A DNA stretch of 64,000 nucleotides from Thermocrinis albus DSM 14484 (GCF_000025605.1 NC_013894.1:1411529-1475528), one strand, 5' to 3'; counted from the stretch's first letter, positions 17,160 to 25,211 are shown. Numbers and translations are program-made. Notes: a model not told the origin generated them from the letters alone.

Positions 17160-17390
17160 TTACTTCTTTTGTTCGCCAGCAGGTTGCTGCTGCTGTTGTT
17201 CACCAGCAGGTTGTTGCTGTTGCTGTTGCTGTTGCTCACCAGCTGCCGGAGGTTGTGCAGGTTGTGCTGGTTGCGCAGGTTGCGCTGGTTGCGCTGGTTG
17301 TGCAGGTTGTTGCTGTTCAGCAGGTTTCTGCTGGCAAGATACCGCCAACGTAAGTAGCCCGGCTACCCCTAGAAGTAGAAACTTCTTCAT
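17160..17390 (-). CDS. Small Gln/Pro/Ala-repeat lipoprotein
   Basis: A 76-aa predicted lipoprotein. The signal peptide MKKFLLLGVAGLLTLAVSC ends in the lipobox LAVSC (Cys19). The mature part is almost entirely low complexity: PAQ triplet repeats, PPAAGE, then two polyglutamine runs separated by PAGE, ending QKK. The ATG at 17390 is chosen for its Shine-Dalgarno (GGAG) and signal peptide; a longer ORF to 17480 would remove the signal peptide from the N-terminus. It has its own strong promoter. Function is unknown; a flexible, possibly surface or cell-wall tether is a guess. The repeats make its length prone to slippage. Confidence 0.75.
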   Translation of the reverse strand: MKKFLLLGVAGLLTLAVSCQQKPAEQQQPAQPAQPAQPAQPAQPAQPPAAGEQQQQQQQQPAGEQQQQQPAGEQKK

Positions 17391-17424
17391 GTCTCCTACC
17401 TCCTTAAAATTTTTATAGTCAAAT

Positions 17425-17453
17425 ATTTTACTATAAGTGATAACTAGTGTCAA
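17425..17453 (-). promoter_or_regulatory. Promoter of the repeat lipoprotein gene
   Basis: On the minus strand, TTGACA (17448-17453), a 17-bp spacer and TAAAAT (17425-17430), with an AAGGAGG-type ribosome site further down. One of the best -35/-10 pairs in the window. Confidence 0.7.
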
Positions 17454-17476
17454 GGGTAGGACTTCGCTGTTAAATC

Positions 17477-18091
17477 TCAAGGAGGACAGCCAGGATCTGC
17501 GTAATCGGCAAAGTCAACTGTAACGCTGCCAGAGAGAACCTTCTCCCTTCCGGACAGAACCTCCCGCACGTAGAGTTCTATGCGGGCCGTGTAGTAACAT
17601 CCACCTGCGCTACTACACACTGTCCTCACGGGGCCATTATCCCAATCTGCCAACGTTACGGCAATACCCTGATAGGTGAGCTCCGAATCTGGAAGAAGGG
17701 TGATACTGAGGGAAGCGTCTATGCCCTGTGCGAGAGTTTGTCGGCACGGTGGATTGTTTTCACAAGGGTTTTGAGAAGGGTTTTGTGGGATGAAAGTAAC
17801 GCGGTAGCGATACACATAGACGGGAGATGGGTTGTTGGTGATAGGTTTACCGGACGCATCTTTGATGGTATCACTCCTTAGTTTGATGGTTACCGTATCA
17901 GCATCAGCAACAGGGTAACATTGGTTGGTGTTTTGATCTTTAACGAGATTTATTACGTCTGCCTGCACCAGCTGGGGTTCTATGGAGGAGAGGGTGACGG
18001 TGACAGAGTCAAAAGCTTTGTAACCGTCTGAACCTCCCCCGCCGCACGATACAAGGAAAGAAAGAGCCGCAAGAGAAAGGTACTTTCTCAT
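17477..18091 (-). CDS. Hypothetical lipoprotein
   Basis: A 204-aa protein with a signal peptide ending in the lipobox FLVSC (Cys16) followed by a GGGGSDG linker. The mature part is beta-rich with several Cys (NQCYPVAD, NPCENNPPCRQ, CSSAGGCYY, DPGCPP), probably paired in disulfides outside the cytoplasm. I recognise no family. A Shine-Dalgarno (AGGGGGA) precedes the ATG. It lies between trpA and the repeat lipoprotein on the same strand. Confidence 0.7.
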   Translation of the reverse strand: MRKYLSLAALSFLVSCGGGGSDGYKAFDSVTVTLSSIEPQLVQADVINLVKDQNTNQCYPVADADTVTIKLRSDTIKDASGKPITNNPSPVYVYRYRVTFIPQNPSQNPCENNPPCRQTLAQGIDASLSITLLPDSELTYQGIAVTLADWDNGPVRTVCSSAGGCYYTARIELYVREVLSGREKVLSGSVTVDFADYADPGCPP

Positions 18092-18130
18092 AACAGTCCC
18101 CCTTCCTAAAAATTTCCCTTTATTATAACG

Positions 18131-18922
18131 TCAGCTTAGAGCTTCCTTTATCTCTCTTACCTTGCTGGCTAACGCTTTGAGATCTTTATCCTCCGCTAAA
18201 GACACGAGGGCACTCCCTACCACCACACCGTCCGCTATGTCTTTCAGGGCACTGGCGTGTTCCCTTTTGGAAACTCCGAAACCTACCACCACCGGTTTTG
18301 AGCACACCTGCCTGTAGGTTTTAAGCTGTTGAGAGAGTCTTTCTAAGGGAAGGGATTCTCTGGCTCCGGTGGTACCTGTTACGGAAACGAAGTAAACCAT
18401 ATCGTCTGTGGTATCACATATGAGCTTCAGTCTCCTAGTGGTGCTGGTGGGAGATGCCAGAAGCACCAGTGAAAGATCAGCGCGTAAAGTGTGCTCCTTA
18501 AGAGGACCGCTTTCCTCGGGTGGCAGATCGGGAACTATCAGACCGTCTGCACCGCTGTCTGCTGCCATACGGCAGAACTTCTCCAGGCCCGTACGAAAAA
18601 CGGGGTTGTAGTAAGTCATAAGAAGGATGGGGATTTCCGGATAGTTTTCCCTTATCTTACTTACCTGATGAAAGACATCTTTAAGTCTGACACCGTTACG
18701 CAAAGCTCCCTCGTGAGCCTTCTGGATGGTGGGACCATCTGCCACAGGATCAGAGAAGGGAACACCTACCTCCAGTATGTCGGTACCGTTTTGCACCACG
18801 GTGAGAAAAGCTTGTAGAGAAAAGTCCAGCTCCGGATAACCCACCATCAGGTAAGACACTAAAGCAGCTTCACCCTTATCCTTCAGGCGGGAAAAAGTCT
18901 GCTTCAGCCTTTCTCTTCCCAT
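18131..18922 (-). CDS. trpA: Tryptophan synthase alpha chain
   Basis: Cleaves indole-3-glycerol phosphate to indole, which is channelled to TrpB. The 263-aa TIM barrel has the catalytic Glu in DILEVGVPFSDPVADGP (also the Asp), LLMTYYNP, the GLIVPDLPPEES loop, VSVTGTTGAR and the phosphate-binding VVGFGVSKREH and VVGSALV. It stands apart from trpE (35.7 kb) and no trpB is in the window, so the trp genes are dispersed. It overlaps osmC by 19 bp. Confidence 0.96.
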   Translation of the reverse strand: MGRERLKQTFSRLKDKGEAALVSYLMVGYPELDFSLQAFLTVVQNGTDILEVGVPFSDPVADGPTIQKAHEGALRNGVRLKDVFHQVSKIRENYPEIPILLMTYYNPVFRTGLEKFCRMAADSGADGLIVPDLPPEESGPLKEHTLRADLSLVLLASPTSTTRRLKLICDTTDDMVYFVSVTGTTGARESLPLERLSQQLKTYRQVCSKPVVVGFGVSKREHASALKDIADGVVVGSALVSLAEDKDLKALASKVREIKEALS

Positions 18923-19314
18923 ATTTCTCTCTCAACCTCTATAGGGACACTCTTTACCAACATGGCGTACACACTGCAGTACTTGTTTACAGAAAGTTCT
19001 ATGGCCTGATCCACAGCTTTTGGATCTATACCTTCTCCTACTATGATGTACTTTAACTTGATGTGTTGGTAAATGCGCGGGTGTTCCTCCCTACGCGTTC
19101 CCAAAACCTCTATCCTTATATCCTTAACCTTCTGCCGCTTCTTTCTGAGGATGTTGGCCACATCAACGCCGGAACAACCTGCCAGTGCCACCAGTATTAG
19201 CTCCATGGGTCTGTAACCTTGTTCTCCTACTTTGAGGGGACCAAAGGAGGTTTCGGCTGTATAAGTGTTCTCTTCTTCCCTGCTTAAGGTGAGAACAACT
19301 CTCTTAACTTCCAT
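18904..19314 (-). CDS. OsmC-family peroxiredoxin-like protein
   Basis: OsmC/Ohr-fold protein, 136 aa, with the two redox cysteines of the family in GCSGVDV (about 47-53) and NKYCSVYAML (about 110-119). It is the shorter YhfA-like subtype. Members reduce organic hydroperoxides or have unknown substrates. It starts 1 nt after the accB stop and overlaps trpA by 19 bp, probably in the same operon. Confidence 0.85.
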   Translation of the reverse strand: MEVKRVVLTLSREEENTYTAETSFGPLKVGEQGYRPMELILVALAGCSGVDVANILRKKRQKVKDIRIEVLGTRREEHPRIYQHIKLKYIIVGEGIDPKAVDQAIELSVNKYCSVYAMLVKSVPIEVEREIWEEKG

Positions 19315-19315
19315 G

Positions 19316-19759
19316 TCACACGCTCGTATCTATGATGAAGAGGGGCTGACCGTACTCCACCGTCTCACCGTTCTCCACCAGGATTTTTACTACCCTGCCT
19401 CTCACATCACTCTCTATCTCGTTCATCACCTTAAGAGCCTCTATTATACACAGTACCTGTCCGGGTGACACCATATCACCTACCTCCACAAAGGGGGGTG
19501 CACCGGGTGATGGGGATCTGTAAAAAGTCCCTACCAACGGACTCTTTATAACGTGGAGATGGGATGTGTCCTCGTGGACTTCTTCCGAGGGTGGAAGTAG
19601 CTCCTGATGTCTTGGCTCCCTAACAGGCTGCTCTCTTGGAGAACTTTCCGTTACGTTGGTTTCTATATGGATCTTGATGCCCTCAGCCTCTAAACTGAAG
19701 CTCTTTATGTTACTTTTGCTGATGAGTTGGATGATCTCCTTTACAAAATCTTTGTCCAT
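19316..19759 (-). CDS. accB: Biotin carboxyl carrier protein of acetyl-CoA carboxylase
   Basis: Carries the carboxylated biotin between AccC and AccA/D. The 147 aa have an N-terminal helical region, a charged Pro-rich linker (about 38-65) and a C-terminal biotinyl domain (SPLVGTFYRSPSP through the end) with the biotin Lys110 in EALKVMNEIESD. The usual AMKM is ALKV here. ATG 19759 overlaps the efp stop as TGATG; GTG 19762 is also possible. The efp-accB pairing is common in bacteria. Biotin-synthesis genes bioW, bioF and bioA are also in the window. Confidence 0.94.
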   Translation of the reverse strand: MDKDFVKEIIQLISKSNIKSFSLEAEGIKIHIETNVTESSPREQPVREPRHQELLPPSEEVHEDTSHLHVIKSPLVGTFYRSPSPGAPPFVEVGDMVSPGQVLCIIEALKVMNEIESDVRGRVVKILVENGETVEYGQPLFIIDTSV

Positions 19760-20328
19760 CACCTGACCCTTTCTATGTAGGTGCCCGTTCTGGTGTCCAC
19801 CTTTATTATGTCTCCTTCGTTTACGAAGAAAGGCACCTGCACTACAGCACCTGTTTCCAACTTTGCAGGTTTGCTGCCTCCCGCAGCGGTATCACCTTTG
19901 AAGGCGGGTTCCGTCTCTACCACCTTAAGCTCCACATGGCGGGGTAGTTCTATACCTATGGGTTGTCCTTTGTAAAAGAACACTACTACCTGCATACCTT
20001 CTTTAAGGAACTTGGATTCTTCCACCAATCTGTCAGCGGGAACCTGGATCATCTCATAGGTGGTCTGGGAAACGAAGTAGTAAGAATCACCGTCGGTGTA
20101 AGAGTACTCAGCAAAAACCTGCTCAAAGTCCGCCAGTTCTATAGCGTCGGAAGACTTATAGGTGAGTTCTATCACGTTACCCGTCTGCATGTTCTTGGCC
20201 TTTATGCGTACAAAGGCTTGACCCTTCCCCGGCTTAACGTGCTCGTAGTCCAGCACTCGGTAGGGCTGTCCGTTATGTTCTATGAACATATCCCTCTGAA
20301 TGCTGTTGATGTCTATCTTCACACCCAT
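19759..20328 (-). CDS. efp: Translation elongation factor P
   Basis: Relieves ribosome stalling at polyproline. The 189 aa span three beta-barrel domains; the modification-site loop is HVKPGKGQAF with Lys35 at the tip. The residue opposite is Lys, as in species that use EpmA-type lysylation or leave it unmodified; no modifying enzyme is in the window. The C-terminal domain ends in VPFFVNEGDIIKVDTRTGTY. It lies 7 nt after gltX and overlaps accB. Confidence 0.96.
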   Translation of the reverse strand: MGVKIDINSIQRDMFIEHNGQPYRVLDYEHVKPGKGQAFVRIKAKNMQTGNVIELTYKSSDAIELADFEQVFAEYSYTDGDSYYFVSQTTYEMIQVPADRLVEESKFLKEGMQVVVFFYKGQPIGIELPRHVELKVVETEPAFKGDTAAGGSKPAKLETGAVVQVPFFVNEGDIIKVDTRTGTYIERVR

Positions 20329-20335
20329 GGCGTAT

Positions 20336-21745
20336 TCATTTTACCATATCCATAGCTCTCTTTAGCCTATAGAGAGCCTTTTCTACGGGAATAACGTCAC
20401 ACAGAACATCGATACCTACACCTTCCAGCTCACCTGTTAGGGCCGCTCTGAGGGTGTGCCACACATCCTTTGCCTTCACGTTTAGTTCCTTCTGAGCCTG
20501 TTTTGCCCACTCTTTTACCTTCTGTCCGCTCAGTCCTTCCTCCCTTATTTTCGCATAAAAGAACTCTAGTATAAGGAGAGCTCTTTCATTTTCCAGAACA
20601 CTCATAGCTTCCGGAGAGAAGTTTACTTCATCCAAAAAGAAGGGTCTGAGTCTGTCCACAGCCTCTGAAAGGGTCTGGAAAGAGTCCCTTGTCTTCTGGA
20701 GAACTCTAAGGAGGTATTCTTCTTCCACAGAAAACCCGGCTTTTTCCAAGAAGGGTCTTACGTAGTGAGCCAACGACTCAAGACTGATCACCTCCCTTAT
20801 GTAAACTCCGTTCATCCACCTGAGCTTTTCCACATCAAAGACGGCAGGTGAATCATTGACATCTTTAAGGTCAAAGATCTGTATGAGCTCCTCCTTGCTG
20901 TATATTTCACGCCCTTCCTCCGGAGGCGACCAACCGAGGAGGCAAAGGTAGTTAAAAACTGCCTCAGGAAGGTAACCTTCCTCACGGTAGTTTCTCACAG
21001 AAACGGCTCCGTGTCTTTTGGAAAGCTTGCTTCTGTCCGGACCTAGTATCACCGGCAGGTGAGCAAACTCGGGTATCTTTAATCCTAACGCTTCGTATAT
21101 GAGGATCTGTTTAGGTGTGTTGGGAATGTGATCTTCACCCCTTATAACATGGGTGACACCCATAAGAGCGTCATCCACCACCACTACAAAGTTGTAGGTA
21201 GGCATCCCATCGCTTCTTACTATCACAAAATCACCAAAATCGTCCACGTTGATGGATATGTAACCTTTTACGAGATCTCGGAAAACCACCACCCTGCCGT
21301 CGGGAACCCTAAACCTTATGGCGAAAGGTTTACCTTTCTTTTTGAGCTCCTCTGCCTCCTCTTTAGTTAGATACCTGCACTTACCTGAGTACCTGTAAGG
21401 GATACCCTTTTGGTAAGCCTCTTGCCTTTCTTTCTCCAACTCCTCTGGAGAGCAGAAACAAGGGTAAGCATGCCCTTGCTCCACCAACTTCTCAGCATAC
21501 TGATGGTATATGTCCAGTCTCTCTGATTGACGGTACATCTCGTCCCATTCTAAACCCAGCCACTTTAAGTCTTCTATCAACATCTCCTCGTACTCTTTGG
21601 TGGATCTCTCTCTGTCTGTATCCTCTATGCGCAGGATAAACTTGCCTTTGTGATGGCGTGCAAAAAGGTAGCTGAAGATGGCCGTTCTTGCGTTTCCTAA
21701 ATGAAGGTATCCTGTGGGACTGGGCGCGAATCTGGTCACCACCAT
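20336..21745 (-). CDS. gltX: Glutamyl-tRNA synthetase
   Basis: Class I aminoacyl-tRNA synthetase, 469 aa. The ATP-binding HIGH equivalent is FAPSPTGYLHLGNA (about 6-19), the zinc-type knuckle region CFCSPEELE is present, and the KMSKS equivalent is KLSKRHG (about 243-249). Length is typical. Whether it is discriminating or also charges tRNA-Gln cannot be told. It sits between the DUF454 gene and efp on the minus strand. Confidence 0.96.
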   Translation of the reverse strand: MVVTRFAPSPTGYLHLGNARTAIFSYLFARHHKGKFILRIEDTDRERSTKEYEEMLIEDLKWLGLEWDEMYRQSERLDIYHQYAEKLVEQGHAYPCFCSPEELEKERQEAYQKGIPYRYSGKCRYLTKEEAEELKKKGKPFAIRFRVPDGRVVVFRDLVKGYISINVDDFGDFVIVRSDGMPTYNFVVVVDDALMGVTHVIRGEDHIPNTPKQILIYEALGLKIPEFAHLPVILGPDRSKLSKRHGAVSVRNYREEGYLPEAVFNYLCLLGWSPPEEGREIYSKEELIQIFDLKDVNDSPAVFDVEKLRWMNGVYIREVISLESLAHYVRPFLEKAGFSVEEEYLLRVLQKTRDSFQTLSEAVDRLRPFFLDEVNFSPEAMSVLENERALLILEFFYAKIREEGLSGQKVKEWAKQAQKELNVKAKDVWHTLRAALTGELEGVGIDVLCDVIPVEKALYRLKRAMDMVK

Positions 21746-21757
21746 AGGGTAAGGATT

Positions 21758-21976
21758 TTAACCCACCTTGGATCCCTTGCGCTTCTTTATAAGGGAGTAT
21801 ATACGCTCTCCTAAGATAGGAAGGCGCTTAAGTCTCACTATGTCCCTTTTGGAGGATTTTGACAGAAAGAAGAGGGCCAAAAGAAGAAAAGGCACGGTAG
21901 GTACCAGAGGTAGGAACATACCCAGTATGGCCATGAGCACCGCTGTGGCGGCGAGAAATCTGTAGAGGACCTTCAT
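21758..21976 (-). CDS. Small DUF454 (YbaN-like) membrane protein
   Basis: A 72-aa inner-membrane protein with an N-terminal TM segment, a GMFLPLVPTVPFLLLALFFLSKSS core typical of DUF454/YbaN, and a basic tail. It is shorter than YbaN (about 125 aa), ending soon after the PxxPFLLLA block. Function unknown. It overlaps bioW by 4 bp and is followed by gltX. Confidence 0.7.
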   Translation of the reverse strand: MKVLYRFLAATAVLMAILGMFLPLVPTVPFLLLALFFLSKSSKRDIVRLKRLPILGERIYSLIKKRKGSKVG

Positions 21977-22704
21977 AGGTTATTTATAAGTATAGGCTTT
22001 TCTTGAAGACACTGTATGATTTTTTCCAAATTCTCCTTTCTGATGAAATACACTCTACCTCCTATAGGAACACCCTCCTCCTTCATGGGTTTTATCCTTA
22101 CGTAACCTATGTGGGGACCTGCCACGTATCCGGTGGTATACTCAGGATCATCACTCCAGCAAAGCTCTGCCAGGACACCACAGTAAACGTTCTTGGTGGC
22201 CACAGCCAGAGCGTCTATAAGCCTCTCTAAGTATTCCCTCTTTATGCCTCTCTTCTTCAGCACCTCCTTTATGTACTTTCTGTCCTTCCAGTCCATCCTC
22301 GTGGTCCTTATTCCCCTCTCTCTGTCAGGTTCGAGGCGTTCACCTGTCTCCACATCCATAAGAACAGCACCCCTCATGTTACCACCCTTTGGGTTGGGAC
22401 CTTCGTGTAGGAGTTTTATGGCCAGCTCTGCCACAGGTTTCGGAACACCTGCCTCCACAAGTTTTGATACCGCAAAAGCCCTTGCCTCTTCCACGCTTTT
22501 AAAGTCATAACTTAGTATGGGTAGTGCTTTGGGTACGATCTCCACATCCTTGAGCCTCTCAACTGTAATAACCACCTTGTCATAAACTCTTGGTCTTTTG
22601 AGAAGTTCAAGAACTGTTTTTTCCACCTCGTGGTATGGTACTATCCTTTCGGCACCTGAGACATGCTCCCCCTGGAACTCGGCTCTCATCCTGATGCTTC
22701 TCAT
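21973..22704 (-). CDS. bioW: 6-carboxyhexanoate-CoA ligase (pimeloyl-CoA synthetase)
   Basis: Activates pimelate to pimeloyl-CoA, the first committed step of the BioW biotin route. The 243 aa match BioW throughout: RMRAEFQGEHVSGAERIV at the N-terminus, GPNPKGGNMRGAVLMD, TGERLEPDRERGIRTTRMDW and YVAGPHIGYVRIKP. The start codon is 9 nt after the CCA of tRNA-Cys, with no Shine-Dalgarno. BioF (37.9 kb) and BioA (11.1 kb) in this window would carry the product on to DAPA. Confidence 0.92.
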   Translation of the reverse strand: MRSIRMRAEFQGEHVSGAERIVPYHEVEKTVLELLKRPRVYDKVVITVERLKDVEIVPKALPILSYDFKSVEEARAFAVSKLVEAGVPKPVAELAIKLLHEGPNPKGGNMRGAVLMDVETGERLEPDRERGIRTTRMDWKDRKYIKEVLKKRGIKREYLERLIDALAVATKNVYCGVLAELCWSDDPEYTTGYVAGPHIGYVRIKPMKEEGVPIGGRVYFIRKENLEKIIQCLQEKPILINNL

Positions 22705-22713
22705 GGTTTAACG

Positions 22714-22788
22714 TGGAGGCAACGGGCGGATTCGAACCGCCGTAGAAGGGATTTGCAGTCCCTCGCCTAACCACTCGGCCACGTTGCC
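22714..22788 (-). tRNA. tRNA-Cys (anticodon GCA)
   Basis: A 75-nt cloverleaf on the minus strand including an encoded CCA (22714-22716). Acceptor GGCAACG/CGTTGCC with discriminator T, anticodon stem AGGGA/TCCCT with loop CTGCAAA, and T-arm GGCGG/CCGCC. It lies 6 nt after tRNA-Gly and 9 nt before the bioW ATG. Confidence 0.95.
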
Positions 22789-22794
22789 TTAAAG

Positions 22795-22866
22795 AGCGGG
22801 CGACGGGACTCGAACCCGCGACCTGCTGCATGGCAAGCAGCCGCTCCACCTCTGAGCTACGCCCGC
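22795..22866 (-). tRNA. tRNA-Gly (anticodon GCC)
   Basis: A 72-nt cloverleaf on the minus strand: acceptor GCGGGCG/CGCCCGC with discriminator T, anticodon stem GCTGC/GCAGC with loop TTGCCAT, and T-arm GCGGG/CCCGT. CCA is not encoded, unlike the neighbouring tRNA-Cys. Confidence 0.95.
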
Positions 22867-22879
22867 TTTCTCTTTATAT

Positions 22880-22885
22880 ATTATA
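22880..22885 (-). promoter_or_regulatory. -10 element of tRNA-Gly/tRNA-Cys/bioW
   Basis: TATAAT on the minus strand, 13 nt upstream of tRNA-Gly, in the short gap after yicC. The -35 is weak. Confidence 0.5.
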
Positions 22886-22890
22886 CACCT

Positions 22891-23739
22891 TCATTCAACG
22901 TTGGCCACCTGCTGACGGAGCCTTTCTATCTCCGTTTTCAAATCCACCACCAGGTGGGAAAGTTCAGGCATCTTGTTACCTAAGGTGGTGATCTCTCTGT
23001 GCATCTCCTGAAGCAAAAAGTCCAACTTCTTACCTATATCACCCTCCGCTTCCAAAGTGTCCAAAAACCTCTGAAGATGTGCTTTGAGGCGTGTGTACTC
23101 CTCCGATACATCCATACGAGATATCAAAAAAAGAAGCTCGTTCATCACGGTAGGATCTTCCTGTAGAAGACCCACCTCTCTTGCTCTTTCCGCCACTTTC
23201 TCCTTCAATGCCTGCAAGATAGCATCCTTTTTCTCACCGATCTCTTCCAAAAGAGAGGATATAAGCTTCACACGTCGGAGTATGTCTTCTTTGAGGTATC
23301 TTCCTTCCTCCTCCCTACTTTTCACCAGCTCCCTCAGGGCCATCTGGAGGCTCTCAGTAAGAACAGAGCGTAGTTCTTCGTCTGGTTCTTCCTTTGTCTC
23401 TCCCGCTAATCTTACGGATATCATAAAGAGGGTATCATCAGAAACATTTAAGCTTAACTTCTCTTTAACATCCTTCAGAGATTGAAGAATGCTCTCCAGC
23501 TTTTGAAGATCAAAGGGCGACTGGGGCAGTTTTGTCTCTATCTGGAGAACCACATTCACCGTTCCCCTGATTACATACTCCTTCACCCATCTGCGAACAT
23601 CCTGTTCCAAATCTCCCAGAAAAATATCGGACCTTACGGATACCTCAAGACCTCTCCCGTTAACGCTTTTTACAAAGGTGGTGACCTTCCATCTTTCTCC
23701 CTCACTTACACCCTTTCCCACACCTGTCATACTGCGCAC
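22891..23739 (-). CDS. YicC/YloC family endoribonuclease
   Basis: A 282-aa protein of the YicC family, recently shown to be RNases in other bacteria (established for E. coli YicC and B. subtilis YloC). Diagnostic are the N-terminal MRSMTGVG with SVNGRGLEVSVR and the C-terminal KLDFLLQEMHREITTLGNKMPE block. The middle is charged and helical. It follows the hypothetical gene at 23742 by 2 nt. Confidence 0.88.
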   Translation of the reverse strand: MRSMTGVGKGVSEGERWKVTTFVKSVNGRGLEVSVRSDIFLGDLEQDVRRWVKEYVIRGTVNVVLQIETKLPQSPFDLQKLESILQSLKDVKEKLSLNVSDDTLFMISVRLAGETKEEPDEELRSVLTESLQMALRELVKSREEEGRYLKEDILRRVKLISSLLEEIGEKKDAILQALKEKVAERAREVGLLQEDPTVMNELLFLISRMDVSEEYTRLKAHLQRFLDTLEAEGDIGKKLDFLLQEMHREITTLGNKMPELSHLVVDLKTEIERLRQQVANVE

Positions 23740-23741
23740 TT

Positions 23742-24050
23742 TTAACCCCCACCGTACTCTGTTTGTTCCACCTCCGCTATGAACTCTTTCACTAACGCGG
23801 TAAGGAAAGACATCAGTTCCTTTATGTCCTTGTCCAGATAATACTCAAAAAGCTCTATCTTCCTTTCCCTGTAGTTATCCCCATCTAAGTAGTATCTTAC
23901 CAACAGGTAGGGTACATTACGGTCCAGCTGGAAGCCTTCATCACCCGGCAGAAGGAGTCGCACTTCCACATCCGCACTGAGGCATTCTTTCTCCTCAAAG
24001 CACTTTTTCAGGTACTCTAACTTCTCCCTGTAGTTTTCCCACTTTACCAT
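23742..24050 (-). CDS. Hypothetical protein
   Basis: A 102-aa acidic soluble protein that I do not recognise. It has an N-terminal helix with two Cys (KKCFEEKECL), a beta strand VEVRLLLP, and a C-terminal helix. The ATG at 24050 is 7 nt after a TATAAT (24058-24063), so probably leaderless. First gene of the unit running to yicC. Confidence 0.65.
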   Translation of the reverse strand: MVKWENYREKLEYLKKCFEEKECLSADVEVRLLLPGDEGFQLDRNVPYLLVRYYLDGDNYRERKIELFEYYLDKDIKELMSFLTALVKEFIAEVEQTEYGGG

Positions 24051-24057
24051 GTGGAAA

Positions 24058-24063
24058 ATTATA
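24058..24063 (-). promoter_or_regulatory. -10 element of the 24.05-kb hypothetical gene
   Basis: TATAAT on the minus strand, 7 nt before the start codon at 24050. Confidence 0.45.
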
Positions 24064-24090
24064 AGCTACTGGATTGGGTTACGAGGGAGC

Positions 24091-24096
24091 TATAAT
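24091..24096 (+). promoter_or_regulatory. -10 element of lolA
   Basis: TATAAT on the plus strand, 12 nt before the ATG at 24109, leaving a leader of about 5 nt. Confidence 0.45.
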
Positions 24097-24108
24097 TTAA
24101 TCTCTGTT

Positions 24109-24714
24109 ATGGTGTACATACTGTTGGTGATTCTCACACCTCTTTTGGCTCTCGCTGATAGCTTCACGTTGCTGGAGAAAAAGCTGGAAGAGATAAGAAC
24201 GCTGAGGGCATCTTTTATCCAGAAGGTCCAGTATTCGTGGTATCCAAAGCCGGAAGTATCTAAAGGTTTCTTTTACGCTCAGAAGGGTGGAAAGTTCAGA
24301 ATAGAGTACGAACAGCCTCAGCGTATGCTTATTGTCTCCGACGGTAAAAGGATCCTCATCTACGATCCTGAAGAGAATACCGCCATCTTGGATAGGGTGG
24401 AGAGAAATAGATCTGCGGTTGTAGAAGCTCTCTTTCTCCTCTCACGTCCCCTGAGGGATGTTTTTGACAAGGTGGGGGAGATAAGCAGAAATAACGGTCA
24501 TGTGATAGTTCTGAAACCTAAGGTGCAGGACCCTTACTTTTCCCGTGTGTATGTGGAGGTGGATGGGTGGAGAAACATCAAGAGTATAAAAGTGGAGGAA
24601 AAAGACGGAAGCTTTACTACGGTGGAACTGGTAGATGTCAAATACAACTTTACTCCTTCTGAGGATCTTTTCCGCATAACTGTACCCAAAGGGGTGAGAG
24701 TGAGGCAGATATGA
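24109..24714 (+). CDS. lolA: Outer-membrane lipoprotein carrier protein LolA-like
   Basis: Periplasmic chaperone that ferries lipoproteins from LolCDE to the outer membrane. From ATG 24109 the product is about 201 aa with a signal peptide (MVYILLVILTPLLALA) and the LolA fold: RASFIQKVQY, a GKFRIEYEQPQRMLIVSDGKRILIYDP beta sheet, and VKYNFTPSEDLFRI near the C-terminus. An upstream in-frame ATG at 24049 would bury the signal peptide and overlap the divergent gene, so it is rejected. It overlaps the acetyltransferase gene by 4 bp. Several lipoproteins here could be clients. Confidence 0.85.
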   Translation: MVYILLVILTPLLALADSFTLLEKKLEEIRTLRASFIQKVQYSWYPKPEVSKGFFYAQKGGKFRIEYEQPQRMLIVSDGKRILIYDPEENTAILDRVERNRSAVVEALFLLSRPLRDVFDKVGEISRNNGHVIVLKPKVQDPYFSRVYVEVDGWRNIKSIKVEEKDGSFTTVELVDVKYNFTPSEDLFRITVPKGVRVRQI

Positions 24715-25211
24715 ACAAGCAGACGCAGGATATTGTTATAGAAAAGGCGACGGAAAAAGATATTCCTAAACTGGCTGAGGTTTATGTGGAGAGTTATAAA
24801 GGGCTTGAAGAGTACGCTTACACTCATATGGATGATGTACTGGCTTACCTTAACTGGCTCATGAGAAGGGATGTGGCGGGCATTTTTGTGGCAAAATATA
24901 ACGGTGAGTACATAGGTTTTGTGGCAGCTGACGGCAACTGGTTCAGTAAGAGGGAGGGTAAAGTGGTGGGTGCCATCCACGAACTGGTGGTTCTACCTCA
25001 GTACAGGGGTAAGGGTGTAGGTAAAAGGTTAGTGGAGAAGGCTTTGGAGTACTTCAGAAGCAGGGGGCTGGATACGGCGGAGCTTTGGGTGGGTGACGAA
25101 AACTATCAGGCAAAGAACTTTTATAGATCTTTGGGTTTCCTTGAGAAGGACAGGTTCAACTACTGGATAAGGATGACCAAAAGCTTGAAGGATGGAGAAA
25201 AGTCTGGCTGA
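24711..25211 (+). CDS. GNAT-family N-acetyltransferase
   Basis: A 166-aa GCN5-related acetyltransferase. The acetyl-CoA-binding motif A is LVVLPQYRGKGVGKRLVEKA (about 93-112), followed by AELWVGDENYQAKNFYRSLGF (motif B). The substrate is not predictable. ATGA overlap with lolA; its last 20 bp overlap the PLD-HerA gene, so the three are probably co-translated. Confidence 0.88.
   Translation: MNKQTQDIVIEKATEKDIPKLAEVYVESYKGLEEYAYTHMDDVLAYLNWLMRRDVAGIFVAKYNGEYIGFVAADGNWFSKREGKVVGAIHELVVLPQYRGKGVGKRLVEKALEYFRSRGLDTAELWVGDENYQAKNFYRSLGFLEKDRFNYWIRMTKSLKDGEKSG

Noticed and set aside
17225..17330. Short tandem repeats as a possible CRISPR-like array
   Set aside because: The repeats are triplet and hexamer units in frame with a lipoprotein gene, without unique spacers. 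No CRISPR array was seen elsewhere.
16858..17418. Plus-strand ORF of 186 aa with long Cys/Ala runs
   Set aside because: It is antisense to rplU and the repeat lipoprotein; the Cys runs are the complement of Gln/Pro codons and there is no ribosome site.
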